64,000 nucleotides of DNA from Nonomuraea thailandensis (GCF_024172165.1 NZ_JAMZEB010000002.1:4113501-4177500), one strand, 5' to 3'. Positions 8,567-16,633 are shown, numbered from the stretch's first letter. A program made the numbers and translations. The notes: generated from the letters alone by a model not told the origin.

Positions 8567-8962
8567 TCCGTTAGCCCGGCGGCACAGGGGTACGTCGTCA
8601 GTCCCCCGCCGCACGCCACGCGCCTGTGCCTGCCGGTTCTGGCCAGGGGCGGGCGGCTGCTGCTGTGCGAGTCCAAGGAGCGGTTGCCGGAGCCGGAGCA
8701 CGCCGGACGCCACTAACCGGACGACTACGGTGAAACCGGTGGGAACCCACCGAGTCCGTACGACGTCCAACCAGAGCTAGCGTTCGCGCCGGGCACCCGC
8801 GCCACCCCGTGGCGGTGCCGGCGCCGTGGTCCGACCTGTTCGCCTTCGACTAACGACGCCAGTCAGCTCCCCGCCCTCCGCGCCGCGCGGCGATATGTGC
8901 ATGCGTCCGCCCGGAGGGCAGTTGTCCCCGATCCGATCCCACCGACCCCCGTGGAGGACCAG
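8567..8962. other. 396-bp gap with no confident gene; one perfect palindrome
   Basis: No ORF here has both a start signal and recognisable content. The frame after the monooxygenase stop stays open for about 45 codons, but nothing in it resembles a known domain. At 8737-8752 there is a 16-bp perfect palindrome (CGGTGGGA/ACCCACCG), a possible operator for the downstream secreted-protein gene. Confidence 0.4.
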
Positions 8963-9802
8963 GTGACGCCCATGAGTTCCGGCCGACCGTATGAGGAACG
9001 TCCCCGCCGCAGGCGGATCCCCCGGCACCTGCTGAAGATCGCCACCATCGCGATCGTCGCCACCGGCGGCGTAGGAGTGACCGTCTCGGCCTCGGCCGCC
9101 ACGCCGCCGGCCACCGAAGCCCCCACTGCCACCCCCACGCCGCCGGCCACCGAAACCCCCGCCCCCACCCCGACCGAAACCCTCACCCCCGCTCCCACCC
9201 AGACGCCGACGGCCACGCCCACGCCGGCCGAGCTGCCGCCCATCAACCCGTGGGGGTTCGTCGGGACGATGCACGGCGAGTTCTCCGTGGCGACCAAGGA
9301 CGGGTGCGGCACCGTCACGCTGCTCACCCAGACCGGGCAGGTGACCGCGCTGGCGGACGGCTCCATCACGGTGCGCAGCCAGGACGGCTTCGAGCAGACG
9401 TACACGATCGACGAGTCCACGCGCCAGCCCCGGCTGCGGGTCCGCGACGGCGAGGAGCGGCAGCTCCAGCAGGACGGCTGGGTGTCGGTGACCGCCACCA
9501 CGGACGGGCAGACGGCCCGGGCGGCCTACGTCCTGGACCTCTCGCAGCCCATGAGGCTCCACCCGCGGGACAAGAGCGGCTGGAGGCGGGCCAAGCAGTG
9601 GTGGGCGATCGTGCCGAACTGGCAGACCCCGACGCCGTGCCCCACCCCGACCCAGACGGTCACGCCGCTGCCCACGGACACCCCCACGGGCACCGCCACG
9701 GCCGTCCCGACGGAGACTTCCACCGAGACTCCCACCGGGACGCCCACGGAGACGCCGACCGAGACGCCGACCGAGACGCCGACACCGACGCCCACCTCCT
9801 GA
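8963..9802 (+). CDS. secreted Thr/Pro-rich protein with DUF5666-like domain
   Basis: A 279-residue exported protein. GTG 8963 follows GGAGGA at good spacing; ATG 8972 is the alternative. An Arg-rich n-region (RPRRRRIPRHLLK) and a hydrophobic core lead to SASAATPPA, a likely signal peptidase site. Two low-complexity Thr/Pro/Glu stalks flank a folded central domain (about residues 90-200) whose TGQVTALADGSITVRSQDGF pattern resembles DUF5666 beta-rich domains. The C-terminal stalk is encoded by short tandem repeats of ACGCCGACCGAG type (about 9705-9790), prone to slippage. No anchor follows, so it is probably released or wall-associated. Confidence 0.75.
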   Translation: MTPMSSGRPYEERPRRRRIPRHLLKIATIAIVATGGVGVTVSASAATPPATEAPTATPTPPATETPAPTPTETLTPAPTQTPTATPTPAELPPINPWGFVGTMHGEFSVATKDGCGTVTLLTQTGQVTALADGSITVRSQDGFEQTYTIDESTRQPRLRVRDGEERQLQQDGWVSVTATTDGQTARAAYVLDLSQPMRLHPRDKSGWRRAKQWWAIVPNWQTPTPCPTPTQTVTPLPTDTPTGTATAVPTETSTETPTGTPTETPTETPTETPTPTPTS

Positions 9803-9843
9803 GCTGATCCGCGGCCTGGTTCCCGGGCGGTCGCCCTCGCACA

Positions 9844-9929
9844 GCGCTCGACGCTGCAGGAGCCGGCCGCCCGAGGCCGCGGGTCAGAGCGCGCGGAGCT
9901 CGGCGACGGCCTCCTGCAGCGTCGAGCGC
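9844..9929. repeat. 19-bp perfect inverted repeat at the 3' end of the STAS gene
   Basis: GCGCTCGACGCTGCAGGAG at 9844-9862 is repeated exactly in inverted orientation at 9911-9929, 48 bp apart. The right arm encodes residues near the C-terminus of the STAS protein; the left arm lies beyond its stop. The transcript could form a long hairpin around the stop codon and act as a terminator. Confidence 0.7.
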
Positions 9930-10228
9930 AGATCGAGGACCCGGTCCAGGCCGCGCTGCCGGAACACCGCCCGCATCAGGTCACCGAGCTCGCACACCAG
10001 CGCCCGGCCCCCAGCCGCCCGCGCGTGGTGGTGCATGGCGAGCAGCACGGTCAGGCCGTAGGAGTCGGCCGAGGTCAGGGCGCCGAGGTCGATCGCGACC
10101 CGCGGCAGCGCCCGGGCCAGCGCGGCCTGCAGCAGGGGGCAGGTGTCCATGTCGAGCTCGCCGCTGACGGTGACCACGGTGACGAGCGAGTCGAGCTCGA
10201 CCTCGGTGATCCGCAGGCGCTCCGTCAT
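9884..10228 (-). CDS. STAS-domain anti-sigma-factor antagonist
   Basis: A 114-residue single STAS domain of the SpoIIAA/RsbV type. It has the SGELDMDTCPLL segment and LTSADSYGL around the conserved phospho-acceptor Ser56. Such proteins bind and neutralise anti-sigma kinases when unphosphorylated, releasing stress sigma factors. No RsbW-like kinase gene is adjacent, so its partner is encoded elsewhere. An unusual inverted repeat spans its stop codon. Confidence 0.88.
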   Translation of the reverse strand: MTERLRITEVELDSLVTVVTVSGELDMDTCPLLQAALARALPRVAIDLGALTSADSYGLTVLLAMHHHARAAGGRALVCELGDLMRAVFRQRGLDRVLDLRSTLQEAVAELRAL

Positions 10229-10383
10229 GGGGCGCCTCGCCGGCGGGCCTCCGTCAACCAGGTGATCATCACGACGACTCTATCCGGATCCCGGTCCTCG
10301 CCTGTCCCCGGTTGGCGTACATGCTGCCGTTTCTTGACGCGGGCACGCTTTGCGGGCGGGCCCGTCGCTGGTGGAGTGGCAGC

Positions 10384-10815
10384 ATGAGCAGAGGTCACCG
10401 CACGGTTCCGCACACCGCCGACATCGCGCTGGAGGCATGGGCGGGCGCGCGCGAGGAATGCCTGGCCGAGGCGGCACGGGCCTTGGTGGAGAGCTTCGCC
10501 GACCTCGGCACGGCTCCCGCGCCGGACGGCGGGGTCGACTTCTCCACCACCGGTCACACCGCCTCGGGCGGCGATCAGGAGGGCGGCGCCGGGCTGCTGA
10601 TCGCGCTGCTGGAAGAGGTGATCTACCAGGTGGAGGTGCACGGCCGCGTGGTCGTGGACGTCCGGCCAGGACAGGACGGCGGCCTGCGGCTGGCCACCGT
10701 CCCCGCCGAGGCGGTCGAGCAGGTCGGCGCGATGCCGAAGGCGGTCACCACGCACGGCGTGCGATTCGGCCGGGAGGACGGCGAGTGGCGGGCGCGGGCG
10801 GTGATCGACGTCTGA
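10384..10815 (+). CDS. archease, activator of the RtcB RNA ligase
   Basis: A 143-residue archease. ATG 10384 (MSRGHRTVPHTADIALEAWA) gives the normal length; GGAG lies upstream. The conserved metal-site motif HTADIALEAW near the N-terminus, the PVPAEAVE-like middle (ATVPAEAVEQVG) and the C-terminal KAVTTHGVRF segment are characteristic. Archease accelerates guanylylation and turnover of RtcB. The rtcB gene is the convergent neighbour, so the pair forms an RNA repair or splicing unit encoded on opposite strands. Confidence 0.88.
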   Translation: MSRGHRTVPHTADIALEAWAGAREECLAEAARALVESFADLGTAPAPDGGVDFSTTGHTASGGDQEGGAGLLIALLEEVIYQVEVHGRVVVDVRPGQDGGLRLATVPAEAVEQVGAMPKAVTTHGVRFGREDGEWRARAVIDV

Positions 10816-10895
10816 GCCTCCGGAACGCCCGCCCCGCCCACTCCGGCCCTGTCACCGCCTGGACACACGCCCCGCCCTGTCGCCACGCGGACGGC

Positions 10896-12320
10896 CTATC
10901 CCTTGACCACCCCGACCGGCGCGAGCTTGGCGACCTTCCTGGCCAGCCCCGCCAGATGGCACGCCGTCACCACCGCGTCCACGTCCTTGTACGCGTGCGG
11001 CGTCTCCTCCGCCAGCCCCCGCGCCGACGCGCCCCGCACAGCGACCCCCGCCTCCTCCAGCTCCGCCCGCAACCTGGCCGCCGACGTGCTCCTGAGCGCC
11101 TGGTGACGGCTCAGCCGCCGCCCCGCCCCATGGCAGGCCGACGCGAACGCGGGCGCCTCCGGTGTTCCGGCCAGCACGTACGAGCCCACCCCCATCGAGC
11201 CGGGCACCAGCACCGGCTGCCCCACCGCCCGCAGATCCGCCGGCAGGTCCTCGTGACCGGGCGGAAGGGCCAGGGTGGCGCCCTTGCGGTGCACGCACAG
11301 CCGCCGCGCCCGGCCTTCGACCTGGTGCGTCTCCAGCTTGGCCAGGTTGTGCGAGACGTCGTACAGCAGGCTCAGCCCGCCGTCCCCGGTGGCCCGTTCG
11401 AAGGCGCGGCGGGCGGCCTGGCCGAGGAGCTGCCGGTTGGCCCGGCCGTAGTTCGCGGCGGCCGCCATCGCCGACAGGTACGCCTGCCCCTCCGGCGAGG
11501 TGACCGGCGCGCACGCGAGCTGCCGGTCGGGGACGCTGATGCCGTACCTGGCCATGGCCGCCTCCATGGCGCGCACCGAGTCGGTGCACACCTGGTGGCC
11601 CAGGCCGCGGGAGCCGGTGTGGATGAGCACGCAGACGCGTCCCGGCCACAGCCCGTACGCCGCCGCGATCTCCTCGTCGTACACCTCGGAGACCGCCTCC
11701 ACCTCCAGGAAGTGGTTGCCGGAGCCGAGGCTGCCGACCTGCGCCAGCCCGCGTTCCCTGGCGCGGGCGCCGATCGCGGCCGGGTCGGCGTCGGCCACGG
11801 CGCCGCCGTCCTCGCAGCGCTCCAGGTCGGCGGGCTCGCCGTGGCCGCGCTCCACCGCGTACCTGGCGCCGCCGGCCAGGATCTCCTCCAGCTCGGCCTG
11901 GCCGCGCAGGTGCCACACCGCGCCCTTGCTCATGCCGCGCGGGATCACCGCGTCGAGCGCGTCCATGACGGCGTCCAGCCGCGGGCGCAGCTCGTCGAGG
12001 TGCAGGCCGGACAGCAGCAGCCGCACGCCGCACGAGATGTCGAACCCCACCCCGCCCGGCGAGACCACCCCGTCGCGCTCCACGTCGGTGGCCGCCACCC
12101 CGCCGATCGGAAAGCCGTAGCCCCAGTGCATGTCGGGCATCGCGTACGAGGCCTCGACGATCCCCGGCAGTGTGGCCACCGCCGCCACCTGCCCCAGCGC
12201 CTGGTCGGCCGAGGGGTCGGGCAGCAGGTCGGCCGTGGCGAACACCACGCCGGGCACCCGCATCGGCTCCTCGGCGTCGATCCGCCAGCGATACGGGGTC
12301 TCCTCGACCAGCCTCGTCAT
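10896..12320 (-). CDS. rtcB: RtcB RNA-splicing ligase (3'-phosphate/5'-OH RNA ligase)
   Basis: A 474-residue RtcB ligase that joins RNA 2',3'-cyclic phosphate or 3'-phosphate ends to 5'-OH ends using GTP and Mn2+. Visible residues include DISCGVR with Cys97, GNHF (His203), IHTGSRGLGHQ (His234), VSHN (His324) and the guanylate acceptor His397 in ACHGAGR. Length matches the family. It converges on the archease gene across an 80-bp spacer. In bacteria RtcB is usually linked to RNA damage repair; the target RNA here is unknown. Confidence 0.93.
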   Translation of the reverse strand: MTRLVEETPYRWRIDAEEPMRVPGVVFATADLLPDPSADQALGQVAAVATLPGIVEASYAMPDMHWGYGFPIGGVAATDVERDGVVSPGGVGFDISCGVRLLLSGLHLDELRPRLDAVMDALDAVIPRGMSKGAVWHLRGQAELEEILAGGARYAVERGHGEPADLERCEDGGAVADADPAAIGARARERGLAQVGSLGSGNHFLEVEAVSEVYDEEIAAAYGLWPGRVCVLIHTGSRGLGHQVCTDSVRAMEAAMARYGISVPDRQLACAPVTSPEGQAYLSAMAAAANYGRANRQLLGQAARRAFERATGDGGLSLLYDVSHNLAKLETHQVEGRARRLCVHRKGATLALPPGHEDLPADLRAVGQPVLVPGSMGVGSYVLAGTPEAPAFASACHGAGRRLSRHQALRSTSAARLRAELEEAGVAVRGASARGLAEETPHAYKDVDAVVTACHLAGLARKVAKLAPVGVVKG

Positions 12321-12392
12321 CGTGCCCCCTCCCCTCCCCCGGCCTTACCCCGCGGCACCCTCCGCATGCCCGCGATGCCGCATGATGGCCGG

Positions 12393-12545
12393 ATGGTACG
12401 CATCGAGACGCCGTGGGGCCCCTGGGACGCCGCCCCGCTCGGCGAGGTCGTCGCGCTGCTGGCCGGGCTGGCGGCGCCGTGGTGGGTGGGCGGCGGGTAC
12501 GCGATCGAGCTGGCCGTGGGCCACGCCTGCACCGCCAGGCCGGCG
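12393..12545 (+). pseudogene. truncated nucleotidyltransferase-like gene fragment
   Basis: About 50 codons from ATG 12393 read MVRIETPWGPWDAAP followed by LAAPWWVGGGYAIELAVGH, the N-terminus of small nucleotidyltransferase-domain proteins related to aminoglycoside adenylyltransferases. The catalytic DxD region expected next is absent: the reading frame becomes Arg/Ala-rich and the convergent phosphotransferase gene begins. The 3' part appears deleted. Confidence rests on the APWWVGGGYAIEL block. Confidence 0.55.
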
Positions 12546-12578
12546 CGGCGCGATCGGGGCGGCGCGCTCAGGGTGTGG

Positions 12579-13427
12579 TCAGGGCGCGGTCAGGGCCGCG
12601 TCGATGTCGGCTCCGTGCCGCTCCAGCCACGCCTCGCGCCGCTTGATCCTGTCCCCCACGCCTTCCTCCCACATGCGCGCCCACCCGCCGCCCAGTTCCT
12701 CGGCGTTCCGCCTCATCAGGAACCACGACCGCCGCGTCCGCATCACGGCCACCTCGACCAGCCGCGACCGGTCGAGGCCCGGCATGCCGTACGCGTCGGC
12801 GAGGATCCGGCAGCGGCGCGGCACGTCCGCCTCCCGCAGCGGCCGATCGGCGTCCACCGGGTCGCCGAGCGGCGCCCAGTACAACATCGCGTTGAACAGC
12901 TCGTCCACTCTGGTGACGGGCCTGGCGATGTCGAAGTCGATCAGCGCCGCCGCCTCCCCGTCCCGGAAGACGATGTTGTCCGGCGTGTAGTCCATGTGCC
13001 CGACCAGCTCCACCGCGTACGGCGGCTCGGGCGGCAGGCCCGGCGGGTCCGCCAGCCCGAGCCCGGGCTCGACCCCGTCGGGCACGGCGAAGCCCGCGAC
13101 GGCCTCGTGGTAGGCGCGCACGAGCCGCCCCACCGACGCCAGCCGCCCCTCGTCGGCGAGCCACGACGGCCGCGGCCTCCCGGCCACCTCGCCGGGCACG
13201 AAGCTCAGCACCTCGCGCCCGGCCGCGTCCACGCCGAGGAAGCGCGGAGCCCCGGCGAACCCGGCCTCCTCCAGGTGACGCAGCAACGCGTGCACGAGCG
13301 GCGCGTTCGGGCCGATCGTCCGGCGGACCGTGTCGCCGACGCGCACGACTCCCTCGGTGACGTCCCCGCCGGCCAGCGGGATCTCGGGATGGGACTCGGG
13401 CGGCTCCGCGTACGTGACGGCGTTCAT
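12579..13427 (-). CDS. aminoglycoside phosphotransferase (APH) family kinase
   Basis: A 282-residue protein with the APH/choline-kinase fold. The catalytic loop is GHMDYTPDN (His144, Asp146, Asn151) and the metal-binding motif is IDFDIA (Asp164-Asp166). It would phosphorylate a small molecule with ATP; resistance is only one possibility, as many family members act on other substrates. It is the third gene of a PadR-SGNH-APH operon, 6 bp after the SGNH stop. Confidence 0.85.
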   Translation of the reverse strand: MNAVTYAEPPESHPEIPLAGGDVTEGVVRVGDTVRRTIGPNAPLVHALLRHLEEAGFAGAPRFLGVDAAGREVLSFVPGEVAGRPRPSWLADEGRLASVGRLVRAYHEAVAGFAVPDGVEPGLGLADPPGLPPEPPYAVELVGHMDYTPDNIVFRDGEAAALIDFDIARPVTRVDELFNAMLYWAPLGDPVDADRPLREADVPRRCRILADAYGMPGLDRSRLVEVAVMRTRRSWFLMRRNAEELGGGWARMWEEGVGDRIKRREAWLERHGADIDAALTAP

Positions 13428-13433
13428 CTCACC

Positions 13434-14228
13434 TCAGAAGAGCGTCGGGGAGCCCCCATGATCGCATGGGACGGGAGCGAGCAGCGGGCGCTTGGCCGTC
13501 CGCCCGTCCCCCGAGGAGCGCCCGCGCAGCCGCCGGCCGATCCACGGCCCCGCGAACGTCGCCAGCCACCGCGCCTCGGTCGCCGCCGACCGCCACGCCC
13601 CCGGCGCGGGCAGCGCCGGCAGCGGTGCCATCCAGGTGTCGTCGCTGCCCGGCAGCCCGAGCGCGTGCGCCACCGCGGCGGCGAACCTGGCGTGTCCCAT
13701 GGGGCTGGCGTGCAGCCGGTCGCGGCTCCACATGCGCGCGTCGGTCACGTACGCCAGGGGGTAGGTGTCCACCAGCGTCACCCCGTGCCGGGACGCGGCC
13801 TCGCGGATGCGCTCGTTGACGTCAAGCACGCGCGGCACCAGCGGGCGGGCCATCGGCGCGATCCTGCCGATGTCGGGGAACGTCACGGTCACCACGTGCG
13901 CGCCCGCCCCCACCAGGGCGGCGAACATCTCCTCCAGCTCCCCCGCCACCCGCGCGGCGTCGAAGCCGGGGCGGATCACGTCGTTCATGCCCGCCATGAC
14001 GGTCGCCAGGTCAGGCCGCAGCTCCAGCGCCGCCGGGAGCTGCTCGTCGCGGATCTGCGCCGCCGTCCGGCCACGCACGGCCAGGTTGGCGTACAGCAGG
14101 CCCTGGTCGGCGCGGGCCAGGTGCTCGGCCAGCCGGTCGGCCCATCCGCGATGCCCCAGGACGTCGTCGCCGTCGCCCAGCCCCTCGGTCTGGCTGTCGC
14201 CGAGCGCGACGTAGCGCGTGAACGTCAT
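13434..14228 (-). CDS. SGNH/GDSL hydrolase family esterase
   Basis: A 264-residue SGNH hydrolase. ATG 14228 shares its A with the TGA of the PadR gene (TGATG) and follows GGAGGG. Block I is YVALGDSQTEG with nucleophile Ser12; Gly (NLAVRG), Asn (AGMND) and the C-terminal DRLHAS catalytic Asp-His follow in order. No signal peptide is evident, so it is probably cytoplasmic, acting as an esterase or acyl hydrolase on an unknown substrate. Confidence 0.88.
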   Translation of the reverse strand: MTFTRYVALGDSQTEGLGDGDDVLGHRGWADRLAEHLARADQGLLYANLAVRGRTAAQIRDEQLPAALELRPDLATVMAGMNDVIRPGFDAARVAGELEEMFAALVGAGAHVVTVTFPDIGRIAPMARPLVPRVLDVNERIREAASRHGVTLVDTYPLAYVTDARMWSRDRLHASPMGHARFAAAVAHALGLPGSDDTWMAPLPALPAPGAWRSAATEARWLATFAGPWIGRRLRGRSSGDGRTAKRPLLAPVPCDHGGSPTLF

Positions 14229-14791
14229 CACACCCTCCTCCCCGCGCGCTCCTCCAGCGTGCGCGCGCTCTGCCGGCACCAGTCACGCATCTCCCGCTCC
14301 AGCCGGCAACCGGCCAGGCAGGACAGGTACGGCCCGACCCGCTCACCCGCGCGCAGGAACTCCTCCTCGTCGAGGTCGCCGCGCAGCCGCCGCAGGGTCT
14401 GCTCGAAGAAGGCCAGTTTGGCGGCGGCCTCCTCGGCCCGCTCCCGGAGCTGGGCGATCAGCGGGGCCGGGTCCGCCAGATCCGCGGCGTGCACCTTGAC
14501 GACCAGGTCGTCGCGCAGGAGGAGGGGTTTGGCCGGGGTGGCGGCGAAGGCGGCCAGCTCGTCCAGGCCCGCCCGGGTGACCTGGAACACGCGCTTGTTC
14601 GGCCGGCCCCGCTGGACGACCTCGCGCCCCGCCACCAGGCCGTCGGCCTCCAGCTTGGTCAGCTCGGCGTAGAGCTGTTGGGGGGCGGCGTACCAGAAGT
14701 TGGAGACACCGACGTCGAAGATCTTCGTGAGCTGGTAGCCGCTGTACTCGCCGTCGAGCAGCGCCGCCAGCACCGCGTGCCGGAGAGCCAT
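14228..14791 (-). CDS. PadR family transcriptional regulator
   Basis: A 187-residue PadR regulator. It opens with the family N-terminus MALRHAVLAALLDGEYSGYQ, followed by the winged-helix stretch PQQLYAELTKLEADGLV and a helical C-terminal dimerisation domain. AGGAG directly abuts the ATG, too close for standard initiation, so the message may be leaderless. It heads a coupled operon with an SGNH hydrolase and a phosphotransferase and probably represses it through the adjacent palindrome. Confidence 0.9.
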   Translation of the reverse strand: MALRHAVLAALLDGEYSGYQLTKIFDVGVSNFWYAAPQQLYAELTKLEADGLVAGREVVQRGRPNKRVFQVTRAGLDELAAFAATPAKPLLLRDDLVVKVHAADLADPAPLIAQLRERAEEAAAKLAFFEQTLRRLRGDLDEEEFLRAGERVGPYLSCLAGCRLEREMRDWCRQSARTLEERAGRRV

Positions 14792-14795
14792 CTCC

Positions 14796-14829
14796 TAGTC
14801 ATCTTCATTACTAGTCATGCCGATGACTA
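14796..14829. promoter_or_regulatory. TAGTCAT operator cluster of the PadR operon
   Basis: TAGTCAT occurs at 14796-14802 and again at 14812-14818, the second copy forming a perfect 7-4-7 dyad with ATGACTA at 14823-14829. This lies directly upstream of the PadR start and is the likely autoregulatory operator. PadR operators often contain ATGT/ACAT or similar half-sites; this one is specific to the sequence seen. Confidence 0.65.
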
Positions 14830-14968
14830 TAGATGGGCGTCCAACCTCCAACAAGGCGCCCGACCACCTTTACGGTGTAGATCAAAAAGTCGCGTCCCAG
14901 AAGTGGTACGTCATCCGGACCCCGCCCCTCCGACGTAGAAGAAGCACGACTCACGCGAGGAGACCGAG

Positions 14969-15064
14969 ATGCGCGCCATCCGAACGACGATGCGGCCGAA
15001 GCCGGCACGCCCCCGCCCCGGCCTGGATCTACGGACGCCGTCCGGGCGCCGGCTCCCATACTGA
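14969..15064 (+). CDS. candidate basic small ORF (31 aa)
   Basis: ATG 14969 is preceded by GAGGAGA at 5-base spacing. The 31-residue product (MRAIRTTMRPKPARPRPGLD then ten more residues) is Arg/Pro-rich with no hydrophobic segment. The stop is followed after 3 bp by a perfect 11-bp hairpin. A TACGGTGTA element at about 14874-14882 could belong to its promoter. I do not recognise it; it may be a leader peptide, a small regulator or chance. The combination of ribosome binding site and terminator is the only support. Confidence 0.4.
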   Translation: MRAIRTTMRPKPARPRPGLDLRTPSGRRLPY

Positions 15065-15067
15065 GAT

Positions 15068-15094
15068 GCCCGCCTCCGGACCACGGAGGCGGGC
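15068..15094. terminator. bidirectional intrinsic terminator hairpin
   Basis: GCCCGCCTCCG (15068-15078) pairs perfectly with CGGAGGCGGGC (15084-15094) across a 5-nt loop. It sits just after the OhrR-like gene on the minus strand and just after the 31-residue ORF on the plus strand, so it can end transcription from both sides. No U-tract, as is normal in high-GC actinomycetes. Confidence 0.8.
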
Positions 15095-15100
15095 GTCACG

Positions 15101-15553
15101 TCAGCCGGTGGGGCGGGCGGCCGCGATCACGCGCGTCAGCGACTCGTGCAGGCGCTGCAGCTCGTCCAGGCCCATGCCGAGCCGGGCCACGATCGCGGGC
15201 GGGATCCTCTCCGCCTGCTCCCGCAGCGCCCGCCCCTCGGGGGTGAGGGTCACGGCCAGCGCGCGTTCGTCCTTGCTGTTGCGCTCGCGCCGGATGTAGC
15301 CGAGCGCCTCCAGCCGCTTGAGCAGGGGTGACATGGTGCCGGGGTCGAGCTGGAGCAGCTCCCCCAGCTCCTTGACCGACAGCGGCTCCCGCTCCCAGAG
15401 CGCCAGCATCGCCAGGTACTGCGGATGCGTCAGGCCCATGGGCTGCAGCAGCGGCCGGTAGAGGGCGATCACGCTGCGCGAGGCGATGCTGAGGGCGAAG
15501 CACACCTGGCGGTCCAGCGCCAGCAGGTCTGTTGCCTCTGTCACAGGCTCCAT
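15101..15553 (-). CDS. MarR family regulator, OhrR-like organic peroxide sensor
   Basis: A 150-residue MarR protein. The N-terminal segment LLALDRQVCFALSIASRSVI and PLLQPMGLTHPQYLAMLALW match the OhrR subgroup, with the peroxide-reactive Cys at residue 18. The winged helix follows (LSVKELGELLQLDPGTMSPL). OhrR proteins derepress thiol peroxidase genes on oxidation of this Cys. No ohr gene is adjacent; the divergent neighbour is a 59-residue membrane protein, which may be the target. Confidence 0.85.
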   Translation of the reverse strand: MEPVTEATDLLALDRQVCFALSIASRSVIALYRPLLQPMGLTHPQYLAMLALWEREPLSVKELGELLQLDPGTMSPLLKRLEALGYIRRERNSKDERALAVTLTPEGRALREQAERIPPAIVARLGMGLDELQRLHESLTRVIAAARPTG

Positions 15554-15609
15554 CGGTGTGCACCTCCATCGTTTGCTGGTAGCTTACTTGGTGTACAAAC
15601 TATTAGGCC

Positions 15610-15618
15610 ACAAATTGT
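15610..15618. promoter_or_regulatory. ACAAATTGT dyad in the OhrR-like intergenic region
   Basis: The perfect dyad ACAA-A-TTGT lies between the OhrR-like gene and the divergent small membrane-protein gene, with a GTGTACAAAC stretch just upstream. It resembles OhrR operators known from other bacteria (TACAATT/AATTGTA type). It is short, so the match is suggestive only. Confidence 0.4.
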
Positions 15619-15643
15619 TGTTCGGCCGGCTGGAGGACTCCCC

Positions 15644-15823
15644 ATGTTTCACCGCAAGCCGCTGGAGGAGCGCATCGCCGAGCGCCAGGCCAAGCTGCCT
15701 CCCCTGAAGGAGGGCAAGCACTTCGAGCACGGCCCGGCCAAGTTCGTGTTCGTGTCGTTGCTCGTCGCCGTGGCGCTCATGCACTTCGTCGGGCTGGCCG
15801 TCGTCATGCACTTCTACTCCTGA
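15644..15823 (+). CDS. small C-tail-anchored membrane protein (59 aa)
   Basis: ATG 15644 follows GGAGG at 7-base spacing. The first 33 residues are charged (KPLEERIAERQAKLPPLKEG), followed by one hydrophobic segment (VFVSLLVAVALMHFVGLAVV) and a very short tail. It lies divergent from an OhrR-like regulator, so expression may respond to peroxide. No family recognised. Confidence 0.65.
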   Translation: MFHRKPLEERIAERQAKLPPLKEGKHFEHGPAKFVFVSLLVAVALMHFVGLAVVMHFYS

Positions 15824-15841
15824 CGCCGCCCGCTCCCGGCG

Positions 15842-16633
15842 TCAGCGGCGGCGGCAGATCATCATCTCCGTGGTGGGGCTCTCCCTCAGCAGGCGGACGA
15901 GCCGCCGTTCGAGCGGGTAGAGCAGCGCCCCCGCCAGGCCGCCGGTCCGCTCGCTCAGGGTGACCGCGCGCAGGAAGCCGCCCCACAGCTTCCGCCAGAC
16001 GGGGTTCGCGTCGACCTGGGCGTTCATGAGGACGAGCATCGGCATCCGGCGCATCACGTCGAACCCGGCCTCGTCGAGCGCCTTGGTGATCCACGGCAGC
16101 GTGTGGTTGACCTGGTGGTCGCCGCGCTGCTCCGGCCGCTGCAGGAAGTTCTCCGACAGGACGAAGATCCCGCCGGGGCGCAGCGCCGCGGCCACCGAGC
16201 CCAGAGCCGCCCTGTAGCGGGCGTCGTCGGTGATGTGGAAGAGCATGTCCATGGCCGAGACCGCGTCGAACGAGCCCCGCTCCAGCGTGTCACCGGGCTC
16301 GGCGATGTCCACCTCGTGGAACTCCACGCCGGAGAAGCGCCCGCGCAGCCGCTCCACCGCCGCCGCCGTGAGGTCGCAGCCCACGATCGACTTGACGCCC
16401 AGCCCCTGCCAGCGGCGCACGTAGAAACCCGTCCCCGAGCCGACGTCCAGGACGCGGGCGTCGGGCAGGTGGAGGGGCACGGTGGCGGCCTCGCGGTCGA
16501 AGACCTCCGCGCGCACGCGGTACATCCAGGTGTTGAACGCCCGGCCGAGCGCCGCGTAGCCGACCCCGCTCTCGGTCCAGTCGGACTGCAGGCGCCGCTC
16601 CCAGAAGCCTTTCAGTTCACCATGCGTCTTCAT
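15842..16633 (-). CDS. class I SAM-dependent methyltransferase
   Basis: A 263-residue Rossmann-fold methyltransferase. Motif I is VLDVGSGTGFYVRRWQGLG, followed by IVGCDLTAAAVERL, the acidic DIAEPGD and the post-motif LRPGGIFVLSENF. The N-terminal YAALGRAFNTWMYRVRAEVF resembles small-molecule methyltransferases of secondary metabolism. Substrate unknown. It stands alone, converging on the 59-residue membrane-protein gene. Confidence 0.88.
   Translation of the reverse strand: MKTHGELKGFWERRLQSDWTESGVGYAALGRAFNTWMYRVRAEVFDREAATVPLHLPDARVLDVGSGTGFYVRRWQGLGVKSIVGCDLTAAAVERLRGRFSGVEFHEVDIAEPGDTLERGSFDAVSAMDMLFHITDDARYRAALGSVAAALRPGGIFVLSENFLQRPEQRGDHQVNHTLPWITKALDEAGFDVMRRMPMLVLMNAQVDANPVWRKLWGGFLRAVTLSERTGGLAGALLYPLERRLVRLLRESPTTEMMICRRR

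Noticed and set aside
8576..8716. Open stretch after the monooxygenase stop (GGRLLLCESKERLPEPEHAG)
   Set aside because: It is in the same frame as the preceding gene after a stop codon, has no own start or ribosome binding site, and matches no family I can name.
10350..14672. 1440-codon plus-strand open frame
   Set aside because: It runs antisense to RtcB, the phosphotransferase, SGNH and PadR genes; length only reflects lack of stops in GC-rich DNA.
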